Program-made: the position numbers and the translations under genes
Notes under the pieces: generated by a model
Databases searched by the model: none
The model's input: only the letters and a program-made list of their open reading frames with translations
Told to the model about the DNA's origin: nothing
Origin: Gemmatimonadales bacterium UBA2975
Lineage (GTDB): Bacteria; Gemmatimonadota; Gemmatimonadetes; Longimicrobiales; Gaopeijiaceae
Direction: 5' to 3'
DNA length: 64,000 nt
NCBI GenBank assembly: GCA_002348265.1
Contig: DEAT01000028.1
Coordinates: 87,887-151,886, forward strand
Shown here: one piece after another, positions 10,833 through 19,515 of the stretch
Layout: every line of letters begins with the position of its first letter
How positions within the stretch are numbered: the stretch's first letter is position 1

Positions 10833-11849
10833 ATGGCTATAACCGAGAAGACTCAAGCAAGCGACCGTGACATAGCGCTCCTCGAAAGGGCAGCCGAGGT
10901 TACCGCGTCTATGCGTGTGGAAGTGGAAAAGCGCATTGTAGGACAACGCGAGGTGATTGATGAAATGCTGGTGGCCTTGCTGGCCAATGGGCATGCGCTT
11001 CTGGTTGGCGTCCCCGGTCTCGCAAAAACCCTCCTCGTGCAGACGGTAGCAGATGCACTCGATTTAGAGTTCAGTCGAATTCAGTTTACGCCTGACCTGA
11101 TGCCGACCGACATAACAGGGACTGAGGTGATCGAGGAGGATCGAACAACCGGACGTCGCGTGTTCAGATTTGTGAAAGGCCCGGTATTTGCCAACATAAT
11201 TCTAGCAGACGAAATCAACCGCACCCCGCCCAAGACACAAGCTGCACTCCTTGAAGCGATGCAGGAACGGGCAGTTACAGCTGCGGGCGAGACGTACACT
11301 CTTCCAAGACCGTTCTTTGTGCTTGCAACGCAGAATCCTATTGAGCAGGAAGGGACCTACCCTCTTCCTGAAGCGCAACTGGACCGCTTTATGCTCGAGC
11401 TTCCGATCTACTATCCGTCCCGGGAAGAAGAAGAAGAGGTCGCTATGAGAACCACAGGAGGCACGGAGCAGGAGGTGGAAAGCGTCATCACCGCTCAAGA
11501 GTTGATCGAACTTCAAGGACTAGTGCGGCGTATTCCAGTTCCGCCATCTCTGGTCTCGTTTGCTGTCCATCTGGCACGTGCCACCCGCCCCGGAGACGAG
11601 GCCGCCTCAGTGACTGAGAACTACGTATCATGGGGCGCAGGGCCACGTGCCTCGCAATACCTCGTGTTGGGTGCAAAGGCGCGGGCGGCATCGCGCGGAG
11701 CAGCAATTCCATCATATGATGATGTACGCGCAGTAGCGCCAGCCGTGCTGGCCCATCGCCTCGTATTGAACTTCGAAGCTGAAGCCGATGGTCGAACAAC
11801 GCGCGACGTGATCGAAGAACTCCTCAAGGAGAGCCAGGGTTGGACCTGA
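10833..11849 (+). CDS. MoxR-family AAA+ ATPase
   Basis: 338-residue cytoplasmic AAA+ chaperone-like ATPase. Walker A is GVPGLAKT (59-66), Walker B is IILADEINR (about 125-133), and the MoxR signature ATQNPIEQEGTYPLPEAQLD follows near 160-179. MoxR proteins usually work with VWA-domain or DUF58 partners to mature or activate other proteins. No such partner lies beside it here: the next gene is a CNNM/CorC-type membrane protein 62 bases downstream. Its target is therefore unknown. Start ATG 10833 has AAGGA a few bases upstream. Two inverted repeats precede it. Confidence 0.93.
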   Translation: MAITEKTQASDRDIALLERAAEVTASMRVEVEKRIVGQREVIDEMLVALLANGHALLVGVPGLAKTLLVQTVADALDLEFSRIQFTPDLMPTDITGTEVIEEDRTTGRRVFRFVKGPVFANIILADEINRTPPKTQAALLEAMQERAVTAAGETYTLPRPFFVLATQNPIEQEGTYPLPEAQLDRFMLELPIYYPSREEEEEVAMRTTGGTEQEVESVITAQELIELQGLVRRIPVPPSLVSFAVHLARATRPGDEAASVTENYVSWGAGPRASQYLVLGAKARAASRGAAIPSYDDVRAVAPAVLAHRLVLNFEAEADGRTTRDVIEELLKESQGWT

Positions 11850-11911
11850 CGGAAATAGCCTGAGGTGACAGAACAACCTCCGAGTAGTTACGGTGATGAT
11901 GGGAGCCCTCG

Positions 11912-13162
11912 ATGATGGTTCTTTATGCTGCGATCGTCGTCGGACTTCTTCTAATGTCGGCGGTCCTTACAGCGGTCCACGATTCGGTCTTCCAGATCAC
12001 GCGTTCGCACACCAGAACTCTGGTTGAAGAAGGCTTTGACGGTGCCGAAAACATAGACGCAGCCCGAGAACACAAGCACGCAGTTCAGGCCAGCGTTCGT
12101 GTCACGACCAGTGTTCTGAACCTCTCGGCCCTAGCGTTAATCGCACTCACAGGTGTCTCGACATGGGGCCGATTGGGACCGGTAACGAGTACCTTGTTTG
12201 GTTTAGTCTTAGTGCTCACGATCGCAGACCTAATCCCTCACCTAATTGCAGCGCGACGACCAATTAGGCTCGCGCTTTCCTCAGCAGGAATGCTGCTTTT
12301 AGTCGAAAGGTTCGCTCGTCCACTTGTGCGGCCAGTTGAGCGGCTGGAGTACCACATTGGCGGCAATGACGACACAGTCTCAGATGCGCAGCGCGAGCTT
12401 CGTGAGATCCAAGAAATTGGCAAAGAAGAAGGGGTGCTTGAAGACGGTGAGAGTCTCCTTGTAGAGCGCGCATTTCGGCTGGACGAACTCACTGCTTGGG
12501 ACGTGATGGTTCCCCGGGTCGATATTTTTTCCTGGCAAGAGGACCTCAAGCTTAGGGATATCGTAACGACGCTAAGGCAGGTCCCTTACAGCCGCGTGCC
12601 TGTTTACAAAGACTCTGTCGATGACGTGACTGGTATAGTCTACGTCCGAGAGATATACGAGAGCTTTGTCGGAGGCGAACTCGACCGGAGCGTTGCCGAC
12701 TTAGCCCACGATCCATTCTTCGTTCCTGGCTCACGATCACTAACCGAACTTCTTCAAGAATTCCAAGCGCGTCGCATCCACATGGGGATCGTGGCAGACG
12801 AATTCGGTGGCACAGATGGTCTTGTCACACTAGAGGACATCCTTGAGGAACTAGTAGGCGAAATTCATGATGAAACGGACGTCGATGAAGAGGAGATCCA
12901 ACGCATTAATGACGACGTCGTAGAATGTGACGCCGGAGTCGACCTTAGAGACCTCGACGAAGAGCTCGACATTGCTCTTCCTCAAGGTGAGCACCGATCG
13001 TTGAACGGGTTCTTGCTTGAAGAATTAGGACACGTGCCCGAAGCCGGAGAATATTTGGTGACGTCGGTTGCACGAATTGACATTCTGCAGTCATCCGAAA
13101 CGCAAGTGCTTCGTGCACGTGTGACTCGAAGAAGAGCTATCGAAGAAGAGGCTGATGAGTGA
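11912..13162 (+). CDS. CNNM/CorC (hemolysin-C) family membrane protein
   Basis: 416-residue inner-membrane protein. The N-terminal CNNM (DUF21) domain has hydrophobic helices (about 3-20, 68-86, 93-112, 120-135). A linker then leads into paired CBS domains (about 195-320, with VPYSRVPVY and HMGIVADEFGGTDGLVTLEDILEEL) and a C-terminal CorC_HlyC domain (about 335-410). The CBS part contains GGTDGLVT, the usual nucleotide-binding signature. Family members are linked to magnesium or divalent cation export; the hemolysin name is historical. GGGAG lies six bases before the ATG pair. Its stop overlaps the next gene. Confidence 0.92.
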   Translation: MMVLYAAIVVGLLLMSAVLTAVHDSVFQITRSHTRTLVEEGFDGAENIDAAREHKHAVQASVRVTTSVLNLSALALIALTGVSTWGRLGPVTSTLFGLVLVLTIADLIPHLIAARRPIRLALSSAGMLLLVERFARPLVRPVERLEYHIGGNDDTVSDAQRELREIQEIGKEEGVLEDGESLLVERAFRLDELTAWDVMVPRVDIFSWQEDLKLRDIVTTLRQVPYSRVPVYKDSVDDVTGIVYVREIYESFVGGELDRSVADLAHDPFFVPGSRSLTELLQEFQARRIHMGIVADEFGGTDGLVTLEDILEELVGEIHDETDVDEEEIQRINDDVVECDAGVDLRDLDEELDIALPQGEHRSLNGFLLEELGHVPEAGEYLVTSVARIDILQSSETQVLRARVTRRRAIEEEADE

Positions 13163-13722
13163 TGGCTACCGTCCTCGAGTTCGACGGAAAGTCGCCACAA
13201 ATTCATCCCTCGGTCTTCCTCGCGCCAAGCGCTGTGATCATAGGAAATGTGAAGGTTGAAGCCGGAGCAAGCATCTGGTTCGGGGCGGTCCTGCGGGGAG
13301 ACGATCCAAGCCATGGAATAGTTATAGGTCCCCGAACGAGCATCCAGGAAAACTGTGTTGTCCACGTTGGTCGATGGGGCCCCACAGTCATTGGCACTGA
13401 TGTGACTATGGGACACGGAGCCAAGCTGGAAAGCTGTACGATCGGAGATAGGACCGTTATAGGGATGAATGCCACGATCCTCCAGAATGCAATAGTGGAT
13501 GAGGAATGCCTAGTGGCAGCGAACACCGTAGTGCTTGAGAATGCTGAAATACCAGCGCGAAGCCTTGTCGCAGGGGTGCCAGGCAAAGTGAAGAAGAAGT
13601 TGGACGGATCTGCGGCAGAGTGGATCAAGGGAGGCGGAGCCCATTACGTATCACTGTCGCGTAAATACCTGCGTCAGGGGATAGGCACAGGTAATCCCGA
13701 AACGGAGAGCAGCGATGGCTGA
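13159..13722 (+). CDS. Gamma-carbonic anhydrase-like left-handed beta-helix protein, altered zinc site
   Basis: 187-residue hexapeptide-repeat protein of the gamma-carbonic anhydrase/PaaY/YrdA family. Repeats run from about residue 20 to 150, followed by a C-terminal helix. Two of the three family zinc histidines are present: His69 in ENCVVHV and His86 in TMGHGA. The third, expected in the LHGCTIGD position, is replaced: the sequence reads KLESCTIGD, giving Glu91 (codon 13429-13431). Carbonic anhydrase activity is therefore uncertain. GTG 13159 overlaps the upstream stop; the ATG at 13162 is an equally good start and shifts numbering by one. The downstream zinc ribbon overlaps its end by eight bases. 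Confidence 0.9.
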   Translation: MMATVLEFDGKSPQIHPSVFLAPSAVIIGNVKVEAGASIWFGAVLRGDDPSHGIVIGPRTSIQENCVVHVGRWGPTVIGTDVTMGHGAKLESCTIGDRTVIGMNATILQNAIVDEECLVAANTVVLENAEIPARSLVAGVPGKVKKKLDGSAAEWIKGGGAHYVSLSRKYLRQGIGTGNPETESSDG

Positions 13723-13894
13723 CGAGCGGCGATCTAGAGTTGATACGTCGTCAGAAAGCGCTGAAGGCAAAGTCCCCGCCCAGACCGAGAAGCAAATCTA
13801 CCTCTGTGACCTGTGCGGAGTCCCTATGCTCAACCTGCACTGCAAGCTGATCTGCGAACAGTGCGGATACAAGCGTGATTGTTCAGACCCCTGA
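13715..13894 (+). CDS. Small zinc-ribbon protein, unknown function
   Basis: A 59-residue frame. It begins MADERRSRVD, has an acidic, Ser-rich lead of 28 residues and then three Cys knuckle-like motifs: CDLC (31-34), CKLIC (43-47) and CEQCGYKRDC (47-56). This looks like a zinc-ribbon fold. It overlaps the carbonic-anhydrase-like gene by eight bases in another frame, so it is probably co-translated. It converges with the prepilin peptidase gene after 10 bases. No function can be named; binding a nucleic acid or protein partner is common for ribbons of this size. Confidence 0.65.
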   Translation: MADERRSRVDTSSESAEGKVPAQTEKQIYLCDLCGVPMLNLHCKLICEQCGYKRDCSDP

Positions 13895-13904
13895 GAAGAG
13901 ATAG

Positions 13905-14747
13905 CTAACCAGCGACTCCAAGGAGGGATTCGACGTACCACGCTACCATGGCGTCGCCCCACACGTAGGAGATCGCACCGCCCGCCGCCATAAAAACTCC
14001 GAACGGGATCAGCCCACCCATCTCCATATCACCGTCTTCGTTCCGAGCTAGAGCAGCCGGAATCGACTGAGCTAACGCAATAACGATTGCCAATGCTGAA
14101 GCAATGAAGACAGTAAGAGCTATCCCTTCCACCCCCACGAAGGCTCCAATCATCATGGACATCTTGATGTCACCCCCACCCATGGCTTGATCTACTCCCA
14201 TTCCCTCTAGCCTGTGAGGAGAGATCCTCGTAATAAGCCAAGTGCCAGCAATCCCGACGAACCAAAGAACGCCATAGCCGAGCCCCGCTCCAATGACGGA
14301 CGCCACTATATCAATTCCCCCTGGAAGAACCGCAAGAATAATTCCGACAAGCGTTCCTCCGACCGAAAACTGATCGGGGATCACATAGAAACGCGCGTCC
14401 GAAATAGAGATTCCAAAGATGATCGCCAGAAAGATCGCGCCTCGGAATGCCTCTGGGCTCGGCCAGTGCAACGCAAAGACGGCGGCCCACATAAGCGCCG
14501 TTCCTGCTTCAACAAGGGGATATTGAGCCGAAATTGGTCCGGAGCAGTTTCGGCACCTTCCGCGAAGCAAAAACCAACTGAAGACCGGAATGATGTCGAG
14601 CCAAAAAATCGGACTTTTACAGCTTTGACAACGTGATCTTGGCCTTAGCACTGACTCGTCGATGGGCCAACGTAGTGAACAGACGTTAAGGAACGAACCG
14701 GTAAGCAACCCAAATATTCCAGCCAGAATTGGGGCAATCCATTCCAT
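13905..14747 (-). CDS. pilD: Type IV prepilin peptidase/N-methyltransferase (A24)
   Basis: 280-residue inner-membrane aspartic protease that cleaves and N-methylates type IV pilins. The N-terminal domain has the zinc motif CQSC (39-42) and CRNC (64-67). The two catalytic Asp are in ISISDARFYVIPD (near 120) and MGGGDIKM (near 193). At least seven hydrophobic segments are visible. A likely substrate, a type IV pilin gene, sits alone at 42554-42952. The start overlaps the methyltransferase stop by one base (TAATG). Confidence 0.93.
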   Translation of the reverse strand: MEWIAPILAGIFGLLTGSFLNVCSLRWPIDESVLRPRSRCQSCKSPIFWLDIIPVFSWFLLRGRCRNCSGPISAQYPLVEAGTALMWAAVFALHWPSPEAFRGAIFLAIIFGISISDARFYVIPDQFSVGGTLVGIILAVLPGGIDIVASVIGAGLGYGVLWFVGIAGTWLITRISPHRLEGMGVDQAMGGGDIKMSMMIGAFVGVEGIALTVFIASALAIVIALAQSIPAALARNEDGDMEMGGLIPFGVFMAAGGAISYVWGDAMVAWYVESLLGVAG

Positions 14748-15526
14748 TAATCCGACCCTTTACGTTCCCTGGTTATTTGATGCATCAGGATCGATCCAGC
14801 GATTCCGACATTGAGCGACTCCACTGGCCCTTCCACTGGGACACAAATTGTCGCATGACCCAGCTGTCGCACATCTTCCCTCACACCAGCCCCCTCGTTC
14901 CCCACCACAAGCACTATATCATCAGTTCTCTTCAACGCATTCTTTCCCTCAGATGCTGCAACCACAACGGTTCGGTCCGCTTCTGTTAGGGCCTGCGCTA
15001 CGTCCGCTACGGAAGCGAGTGCGATCGAAGCCCGAAAAGCAGCTCCGGCTGAAGCTCGGACGACCTTGGATCCCCAAGGATCTGCTGTTCCGTCGAGTGC
15101 AATGATTCCATTGAAGCCGAACGCAACTGCCGACCTAATCAGCGTTCCAACGTTCCCGGGATCCTGAATGGCGTCGAGAACCAAGACCGGACAATTGGCG
15201 GAAATCACCTGTTCTAGAGTCGCTTGGCTCTGCTCGCACACGGCCAGGACTCCCTGAGACGACTGAGTCGACGATATTCTTGCTAGTTCTTCGTCATTCA
15301 TCACCGTGACATCGAATCCGCCGGCAAGTAACCTCGCCTCAAGATTCCGTCCAAGATCAGTCGACCTTAAACGCCCGGAGATCAAAGCAAAGCGGACATT
15401 AGCACCAGCTTGCAGAGCCTCAGACAATGTCCTGACCCCCTCTACGAGTACAAGACCCTCCCGTTCCCGTTGTCGCCTTATGGTAAGTCTCTTCAGAAGC
15501 GAAGCCCTGCGTTGGCTCAACAACAC
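14747..15526 (-). CDS. SpoU (TrmH)-family RNA 2'-O-methyltransferase
   Basis: 259-residue SPOUT methyltransferase that transfers a methyl group from SAM to a ribose 2'-OH in rRNA or tRNA. Three motifs are clear: IQDPGNVGTLIRS (about 121-133, motif 1), VVGNEGAGVREDV (motif 2, near 206-218) and PVEGPVESLNVGIAGSI (motif 3, near 229-245). The N-terminal part (about 1-95) is the substrate-binding domain (EGVRTLSEAL). It resembles RlmB/TsnR-type enzymes, but the exact target nucleotide cannot be read off. The start is GTG with AAGG upstream, and it diverges from thiD with only 20 bases between. Confidence 0.9.
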   Translation of the reverse strand: MLLSQRRASLLKRLTIRRQREREGLVLVEGVRTLSEALQAGANVRFALISGRLRSTDLGRNLEARLLAGGFDVTVMNDEELARISSTQSSQGVLAVCEQSQATLEQVISANCPVLVLDAIQDPGNVGTLIRSAVAFGFNGIIALDGTADPWGSKVVRASAGAAFRASIALASVADVAQALTEADRTVVVAASEGKNALKRTDDIVLVVGNEGAGVREDVRQLGHATICVPVEGPVESLNVGIAGSILMHQITRERKGSD

Positions 15527-15546
15527 ACTAGCTGCGACCTTTCAGA

Positions 15547-16377
15547 ATGGACCACACTGAATATCGAGAGACCAATCACCGGTTGGACTACCCTACACCA
15601 GTCGCTCTGACAATCGCCGGAAGCGATTCGGGTGGTGGCGCCGGCATCCAAGCGGATCTGAAGACGTTTCATCAATTCGGTGTGTTCGGTACGAGCGCTA
15701 TCACAGCGATAACGGCTCAGAATACTATAGGTGTGACCGCAATACACCCTATTCCACTCTCGAGTGTTCGTGCCCAGATCGATGCTGTCGCCTCAGATCT
15801 CTGCCCTGCGGCAATTAAAACCGGGATGTTGGCGACTGCAGAGGTCGCCGAAATCGTGGCATCGAGAATCTCCGCGCACAAACTTAACCCGTACGTGATG
15901 GACCCCGTTATGGTCGCGACAAACGGACGTCGGCTGCTTGAGCACAACGCAACCATCACGCTGTTAAACTGCCTGGTGCCGCTCGCTACTTTGGTTACAC
16001 CAAACCTACAGGAAGCTGAGATTCTCACTGGAGATGACGTAAGGACGGTTTCTGAAATGAAGAGGGCAGCCCGTTGGCTTGTCGATGCCGGGGCTGATGC
16101 AGCACTGGTAAAGGGTGGTCATCTTGACGGTGATGCCGTAGACGTCCTGTGGGACGGCACCGAAGAGCTTTTGTGGCGCCACCCTCGCATCGATACACTT
16201 CATACACACGGCACCGGATGCACCTTATCCGCGGCGGTTACCGCAAGCCTTGCAGCGGGAGTAGACATGACCACTGCCGTAGATGGGGCAATCCGCTTTG
16301 TACAAGATTCCATCTCCAGTGCACCAAGATTAGGCAAGGGACGTGGGCCACTTAATCTCTTGGCTTCACCGCAGTGA
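15547..16377 (+). CDS. thiD: Phosphomethylpyrimidine kinase ThiD
   Basis: 276-residue ribokinase-fold enzyme that phosphorylates hydroxymethylpyrimidine and its phosphate for thiamine synthesis. Family blocks are AGSDSGGGAGIQADLKTF (about 24-41), GTSAITAITAQNT (about 47-59), MDPVMVATNG (about 118-127) and the anion-hole GTGCTLSAAV (about 221-230). Length is normal. It shares its 3' end with the purine nucleoside phosphorylase gene on the other strand (26-base tail-to-tail overlap). Only 20 bases separate its start from the divergent methyltransferase gene. Confidence 0.95.
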   Translation: MDHTEYRETNHRLDYPTPVALTIAGSDSGGGAGIQADLKTFHQFGVFGTSAITAITAQNTIGVTAIHPIPLSSVRAQIDAVASDLCPAAIKTGMLATAEVAEIVASRISAHKLNPYVMDPVMVATNGRRLLEHNATITLLNCLVPLATLVTPNLQEAEILTGDDVRTVSEMKRAARWLVDAGADAALVKGGHLDGDAVDVLWDGTEELLWRHPRIDTLHTHGTGCTLSAAVTASLAAGVDMTTAVDGAIRFVQDSISSAPRLGKGRGPLNLLASPQ

Positions 16378-17194
16378 GATCCGAAAGATCGCTCACAACC
16401 TCCGACAAAAGCCTGAGCATCCTGTTAGCGGTATCAGTTCCCAGCGCTAGAGCATCCTCATGCGACAATGCTGATGGAGACAGTCCCGTTGCTTTATTCG
16501 TAACCAGAGAGAGGGCTCCCACCCGCAATCCTACAGCACGTGCCAAAACGACCTCAGATACCGTAGACATACCCACAACATCCGCGTTCAGGTAAGCAAG
16601 CATGCGAACCTCAGCAGCCGTTTCAAAAGATGGACCCAGCATGCCCGCATACGTGCCGCGACGCAGGGGGACGCCAATTCTTCGAGCGGCACAACACACC
16701 ACCTTTTGAATCTCCTGGTCGAAGGGAAGGCTCATATCTAGGAATCGGCACTCGCCTTTCCGGAACGGGCCCTCAAGGGCGCTGCGGAACGTAAAATTGA
16801 TTTGATCCTCGACGAGAACGATATCGCCCACCTCAAGACTCGGGTCGACCGCACCCGCAGCATTTGTGAGAATAACCGTCTCGACACCGAGTCTGGCTAA
16901 CAGACGCATTGGCTTTACGATCTCTTGAACCTCGTAACCTTCGTACGCGTGCAGGCGTCCATCGACAAGAATTACCGACACGTCTGACAAGGATCCGAAC
17001 AAGATTCTCCCATGGTGCCCGCGGACCGTAGCTTCTGGTAATCCAGGAACAGCCTGGAAAGGAACCTCCACCTGGTCAGCCACCCCCCCTGCCACTCCAT
17101 GGAGTCCCGAGCCCAAAACAATCGCGTAGCGAGGAATTTCGTCTACAACATCACGTAGAAGCCCTGCCGCACGATCGAGTGATTCCTCGCTCAG
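16352..17194 (-). CDS. Purine nucleoside phosphorylase, probable CTG start
   Basis: Cleaves purine nucleosides with phosphate to base and ribose 1-phosphate. The frame translates well upstream of the first conventional start (TTG 17116), including RYAIVLGSGLHG, the phosphate loop that must be in the protein. No ATG, GTG or TTG lies upstream in frame close enough. A CTG at 17194 overlaps the upstream transporter stop as CTGA, with GGGG eight bases earlier. It gives 280 residues, the normal length. Other blocks: GHHGRILFG (about 60-68), AYEGY (about 84-88), NAAGAVDPSLEVGDIV and VVGMSTVSEVVLA near 206-218. A paired transporter is encoded directly upstream. Confidence 0.85.
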   Translation of the reverse strand: MSEESLDRAAGLLRDVVDEIPRYAIVLGSGLHGVAGGVADQVEVPFQAVPGLPEATVRGHHGRILFGSLSDVSVILVDGRLHAYEGYEVQEIVKPMRLLARLGVETVILTNAAGAVDPSLEVGDIVLVEDQINFTFRSALEGPFRKGECRFLDMSLPFDQEIQKVVCCAARRIGVPLRRGTYAGMLGPSFETAAEVRMLAYLNADVVGMSTVSEVVLARAVGLRVGALSLVTNKATGLSPSALSHEDALALGTDTANRMLRLLSEVVSDLSDLTAVKPRD

Positions 17195-18567
17195 AGAATC
17201 ATCCCCGCCACCGTAGCAGTCATGAACGCTGCTATTGACCCCCCAATCATCGCCCTCAAACCAAGGCGCGACAGGTCCTGGCGCCGACTAGGTGCGATTC
17301 CACCTATTCCTGCGATCTGCATCGCAATCGAACCGAAATTGGCGAAGCCCGACAAAGCATAGGTCGCAATGATCACAGACCGCGGAGCGAGTCCACCTGG
17401 CATGCCAATCGTGGTTTCCCCCATAGCGCCGGCGAGTTGAAGGTAGGCAACGAACTCGTTTAGTACCGTCTTGATCCCCATCAGAGATCCGATGAACGGA
17501 GCGTCGGCCCACGGCACACCCATGACCCACGCGAGTGGTGCCAGAATCCAACCGAGAATCAGTTCGAGGGTCAGACCGTCGAAACCAACTAGCGCCCCGA
17601 TCCAACCCAAGATCCCGTTACTCATATAGATCAGTGCGACAAAAGCCAAGAGCATTGCACCTACATTCAGGGCTAGGGTCAAACCCTCACCTGCACCCCT
17701 TGCTGCGGCATCAATCACGTTCACATCAGGTTTCTCAACAATAACGTCGAGTGACTGAGCAGTCTCGGGTTCGCCTGCCTCCGGCAGCATGATCTTCGCA
17801 ACTACAAGAGCAGCGGGAGCAGACATGACAGACGCTGCAAGCATGTGGCCAGCAACATCTGGAAAGTACGCCACAAGCATACCCACGTAAGCTGCTAAAA
17901 CCCCACCGGCGACTGTAGCAAAACCTCCAGTCATCAGCGCCATCAGCTCTGACTCGGTCATTTTTTCGACAAATGGACGGACCAGCAGAGGGGCCTCCGT
18001 TTGACCAACGAAGACATTGCCGGCTGCTGACAACGACTCAGCTCCAGAGGTCTTCATAGTGCGCTGCATAACCCAGGCAGATGCGCGCACTACTCGTTGC
18101 ATTAACCCAAGGTGGTAGGTGACCGCCATTAGAGACGAAAAGAAAATGATCGTCGGCAGAACGCTAAATGCGAAAACAGCGCCCGTTCGCGCCACTTTGC
18201 CCGGGGCCACGGAGAATCCGCCCTCCCCCATTGTTCCTACCGGTACGGTCTCATAAACCAAGTTTCCAAATACGAACTCTGCCCCCCGAAGTGTAAATCC
18301 AAGGAGTCCGACCACAAGCGCTCCAGCGGCATCGAAGATATCCGCACCTACCGGAGTCTTGAGGATGAACACCGCGAATCCGAACTGAAGAACCAACCCC
18401 CATCCAACAAGTGACCAAGAGATACGTCGTCGATCGGTACTCAGTGCCCAAGCAATCCCAATTAACACGCCCATTCCGACCAAGGACCGTAATCTTTCCA
18501 ACATAGGGGTATTAAGTACCTCGGGCGCTACTACTTGTACTTGCGCCAGCAGCTCCGCATTAAGCAT
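17191..18567 (-). CDS. NupC-type concentrative nucleoside transporter
   Basis: 458-residue CNT-family cation-coupled nucleoside importer. The start is placed at ATG 18567, four bases after the rhomboid stop; an upstream ATG at 18615 would add 16 residues inside the rhomboid gene. Family signatures: GQTEAPLLVRPF (about 188-199), GGFATVAGGVLAAYVG (about 214-229) and KTVLNEFVAYLQLAG (about 367-381). About ten hydrophobic segments are seen. Its stop overlaps the phosphorylase start, so import and phosphorolysis of nucleosides are coupled genetically. Confidence 0.92.
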   Translation of the reverse strand: MLNAELLAQVQVVAPEVLNTPMLERLRSLVGMGVLIGIAWALSTDRRRISWSLVGWGLVLQFGFAVFILKTPVGADIFDAAGALVVGLLGFTLRGAEFVFGNLVYETVPVGTMGEGGFSVAPGKVARTGAVFAFSVLPTIIFFSSLMAVTYHLGLMQRVVRASAWVMQRTMKTSGAESLSAAGNVFVGQTEAPLLVRPFVEKMTESELMALMTGGFATVAGGVLAAYVGMLVAYFPDVAGHMLAASVMSAPAALVVAKIMLPEAGEPETAQSLDVIVEKPDVNVIDAAARGAGEGLTLALNVGAMLLAFVALIYMSNGILGWIGALVGFDGLTLELILGWILAPLAWVMGVPWADAPFIGSLMGIKTVLNEFVAYLQLAGAMGETTIGMPGGLAPRSVIIATYALSGFANFGSIAMQIAGIGGIAPSRRQDLSRLGLRAMIGGSIAAFMTATVAGMIL

Positions 18568-18571
18568 TAGG

Positions 18572-19309
18572 TCACCACCAGCCTCTGTTCTCGATTTCGG
18601 CACGAGGCAAAACAATTCCCTGCTTCTTCGCGTTAACTAGCTTCTTATTTCGGAAAAAAGGCACGAGCAGAAGCCCAGCTATAAATCCACCGAGATGAGC
18701 TCCGTATGCCACACCTCCGTCGACCGAACCCGGGCCCAAAACCCCTGTGAGCTGTATTGAAATCCAATAACCCAGCATTAACCACGCAGGGAGCTTTAAC
18801 ACCACAAAGAATACCCAAGTATCAATGCTAATCTTCGGGTATAGCACGAGGTACGCACCCATGATCCCGCTGATCGCCCCAGAAGCCCCCACCATGGGGA
18901 CCGCAGATGACGGATTCACAGCTATGTGAGCCATGACCGCTGCCATGCCTGTGATCAAATAGAAGGCCACGAAGCTGAGGTGGCCCATAGAGTCTTCGAT
19001 GTTGTTCCCAAATACCCAGAGGAACCACAGGTTTCCGAGAAGATGTCCCCAGCTGACGTGCAGAAACATTGACGAGAGAACGGAAGCCATTCCTATGTTC
19101 GAGGACTCGCATACGTTGGCTCCCTTAACAACGTTCAGCCCGGTTATATCTGCCGGGACAACACCCAGTGTGCAAATTGACTCGTACAAAGCGTTGTCTG
19201 ATAAGCCCAACCCCTGGACGAGAAGCCATGTAACTGCGGTCAACACGATGATCAACAACGTAAAGAACGGGAAGATCTCAGTTGGATTGTGATCACGGAG
19301 TGGGAACAC
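18572..19309 (-). CDS. Rhomboid-family intramembrane serine protease
   Basis: 245-residue inner-membrane protease. The catalytic Ser143 is in GASGAISG and His205 in GAHLGG; the oxyanion-stabilising HxxxN motif (His89, Asn93) is in HLLGNLWFL. Six hydrophobic segments fit the core rhomboid fold, with a large first loop (about 40-75). The substrate is unknown. The stop is four bases from the nucleoside transporter start, so they may share a transcript, without an obvious functional tie. It is divergent from dnaK across 206 bases. Confidence 0.93.
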   Translation of the reverse strand: MFPLRDHNPTEIFPFFTLLIIVLTAVTWLLVQGLGLSDNALYESICTLGVVPADITGLNVVKGANVCESSNIGMASVLSSMFLHVSWGHLLGNLWFLWVFGNNIEDSMGHLSFVAFYLITGMAAVMAHIAVNPSSAVPMVGASGAISGIMGAYLVLYPKISIDTWVFFVVLKLPAWLMLGYWISIQLTGVLGPGSVDGGVAYGAHLGGFIAGLLLVPFFRNKKLVNAKKQGIVLPRAEIENRGWW

Positions 19310-19515
19310 GACGACGGCCTAGGACAATGGAATTTAACCATTTCGAAGCTACAACCCACTCTAGAATCCGCCACATGCCGCCATTATGGCAGTTGCTCGC
19401 AGGCGATCCCGCCATTTAGGCCGAGAATCCCTTGCTTATTCAGGCACGGTGATTGCACCTGTCCTTTTTGCGAACAAAACAACTAGACCACAAGAACGCA
19501 AGATATGAGGAAACA

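Noticed and set aside
13203..13628. Minus-strand frame opposite the carbonic-anhydrase-like gene
   Set aside because: Shadow of a well-supported gene; no homology and no ribosome site.
19310..19515. Heat-shock control element (CIRCE or sigma-32 type) ahead of dnaK
   Set aside because: No TTAGCACTC-N9-GAGTGCTAA pair and no convincing sigma-32 boxes are present in the gap.
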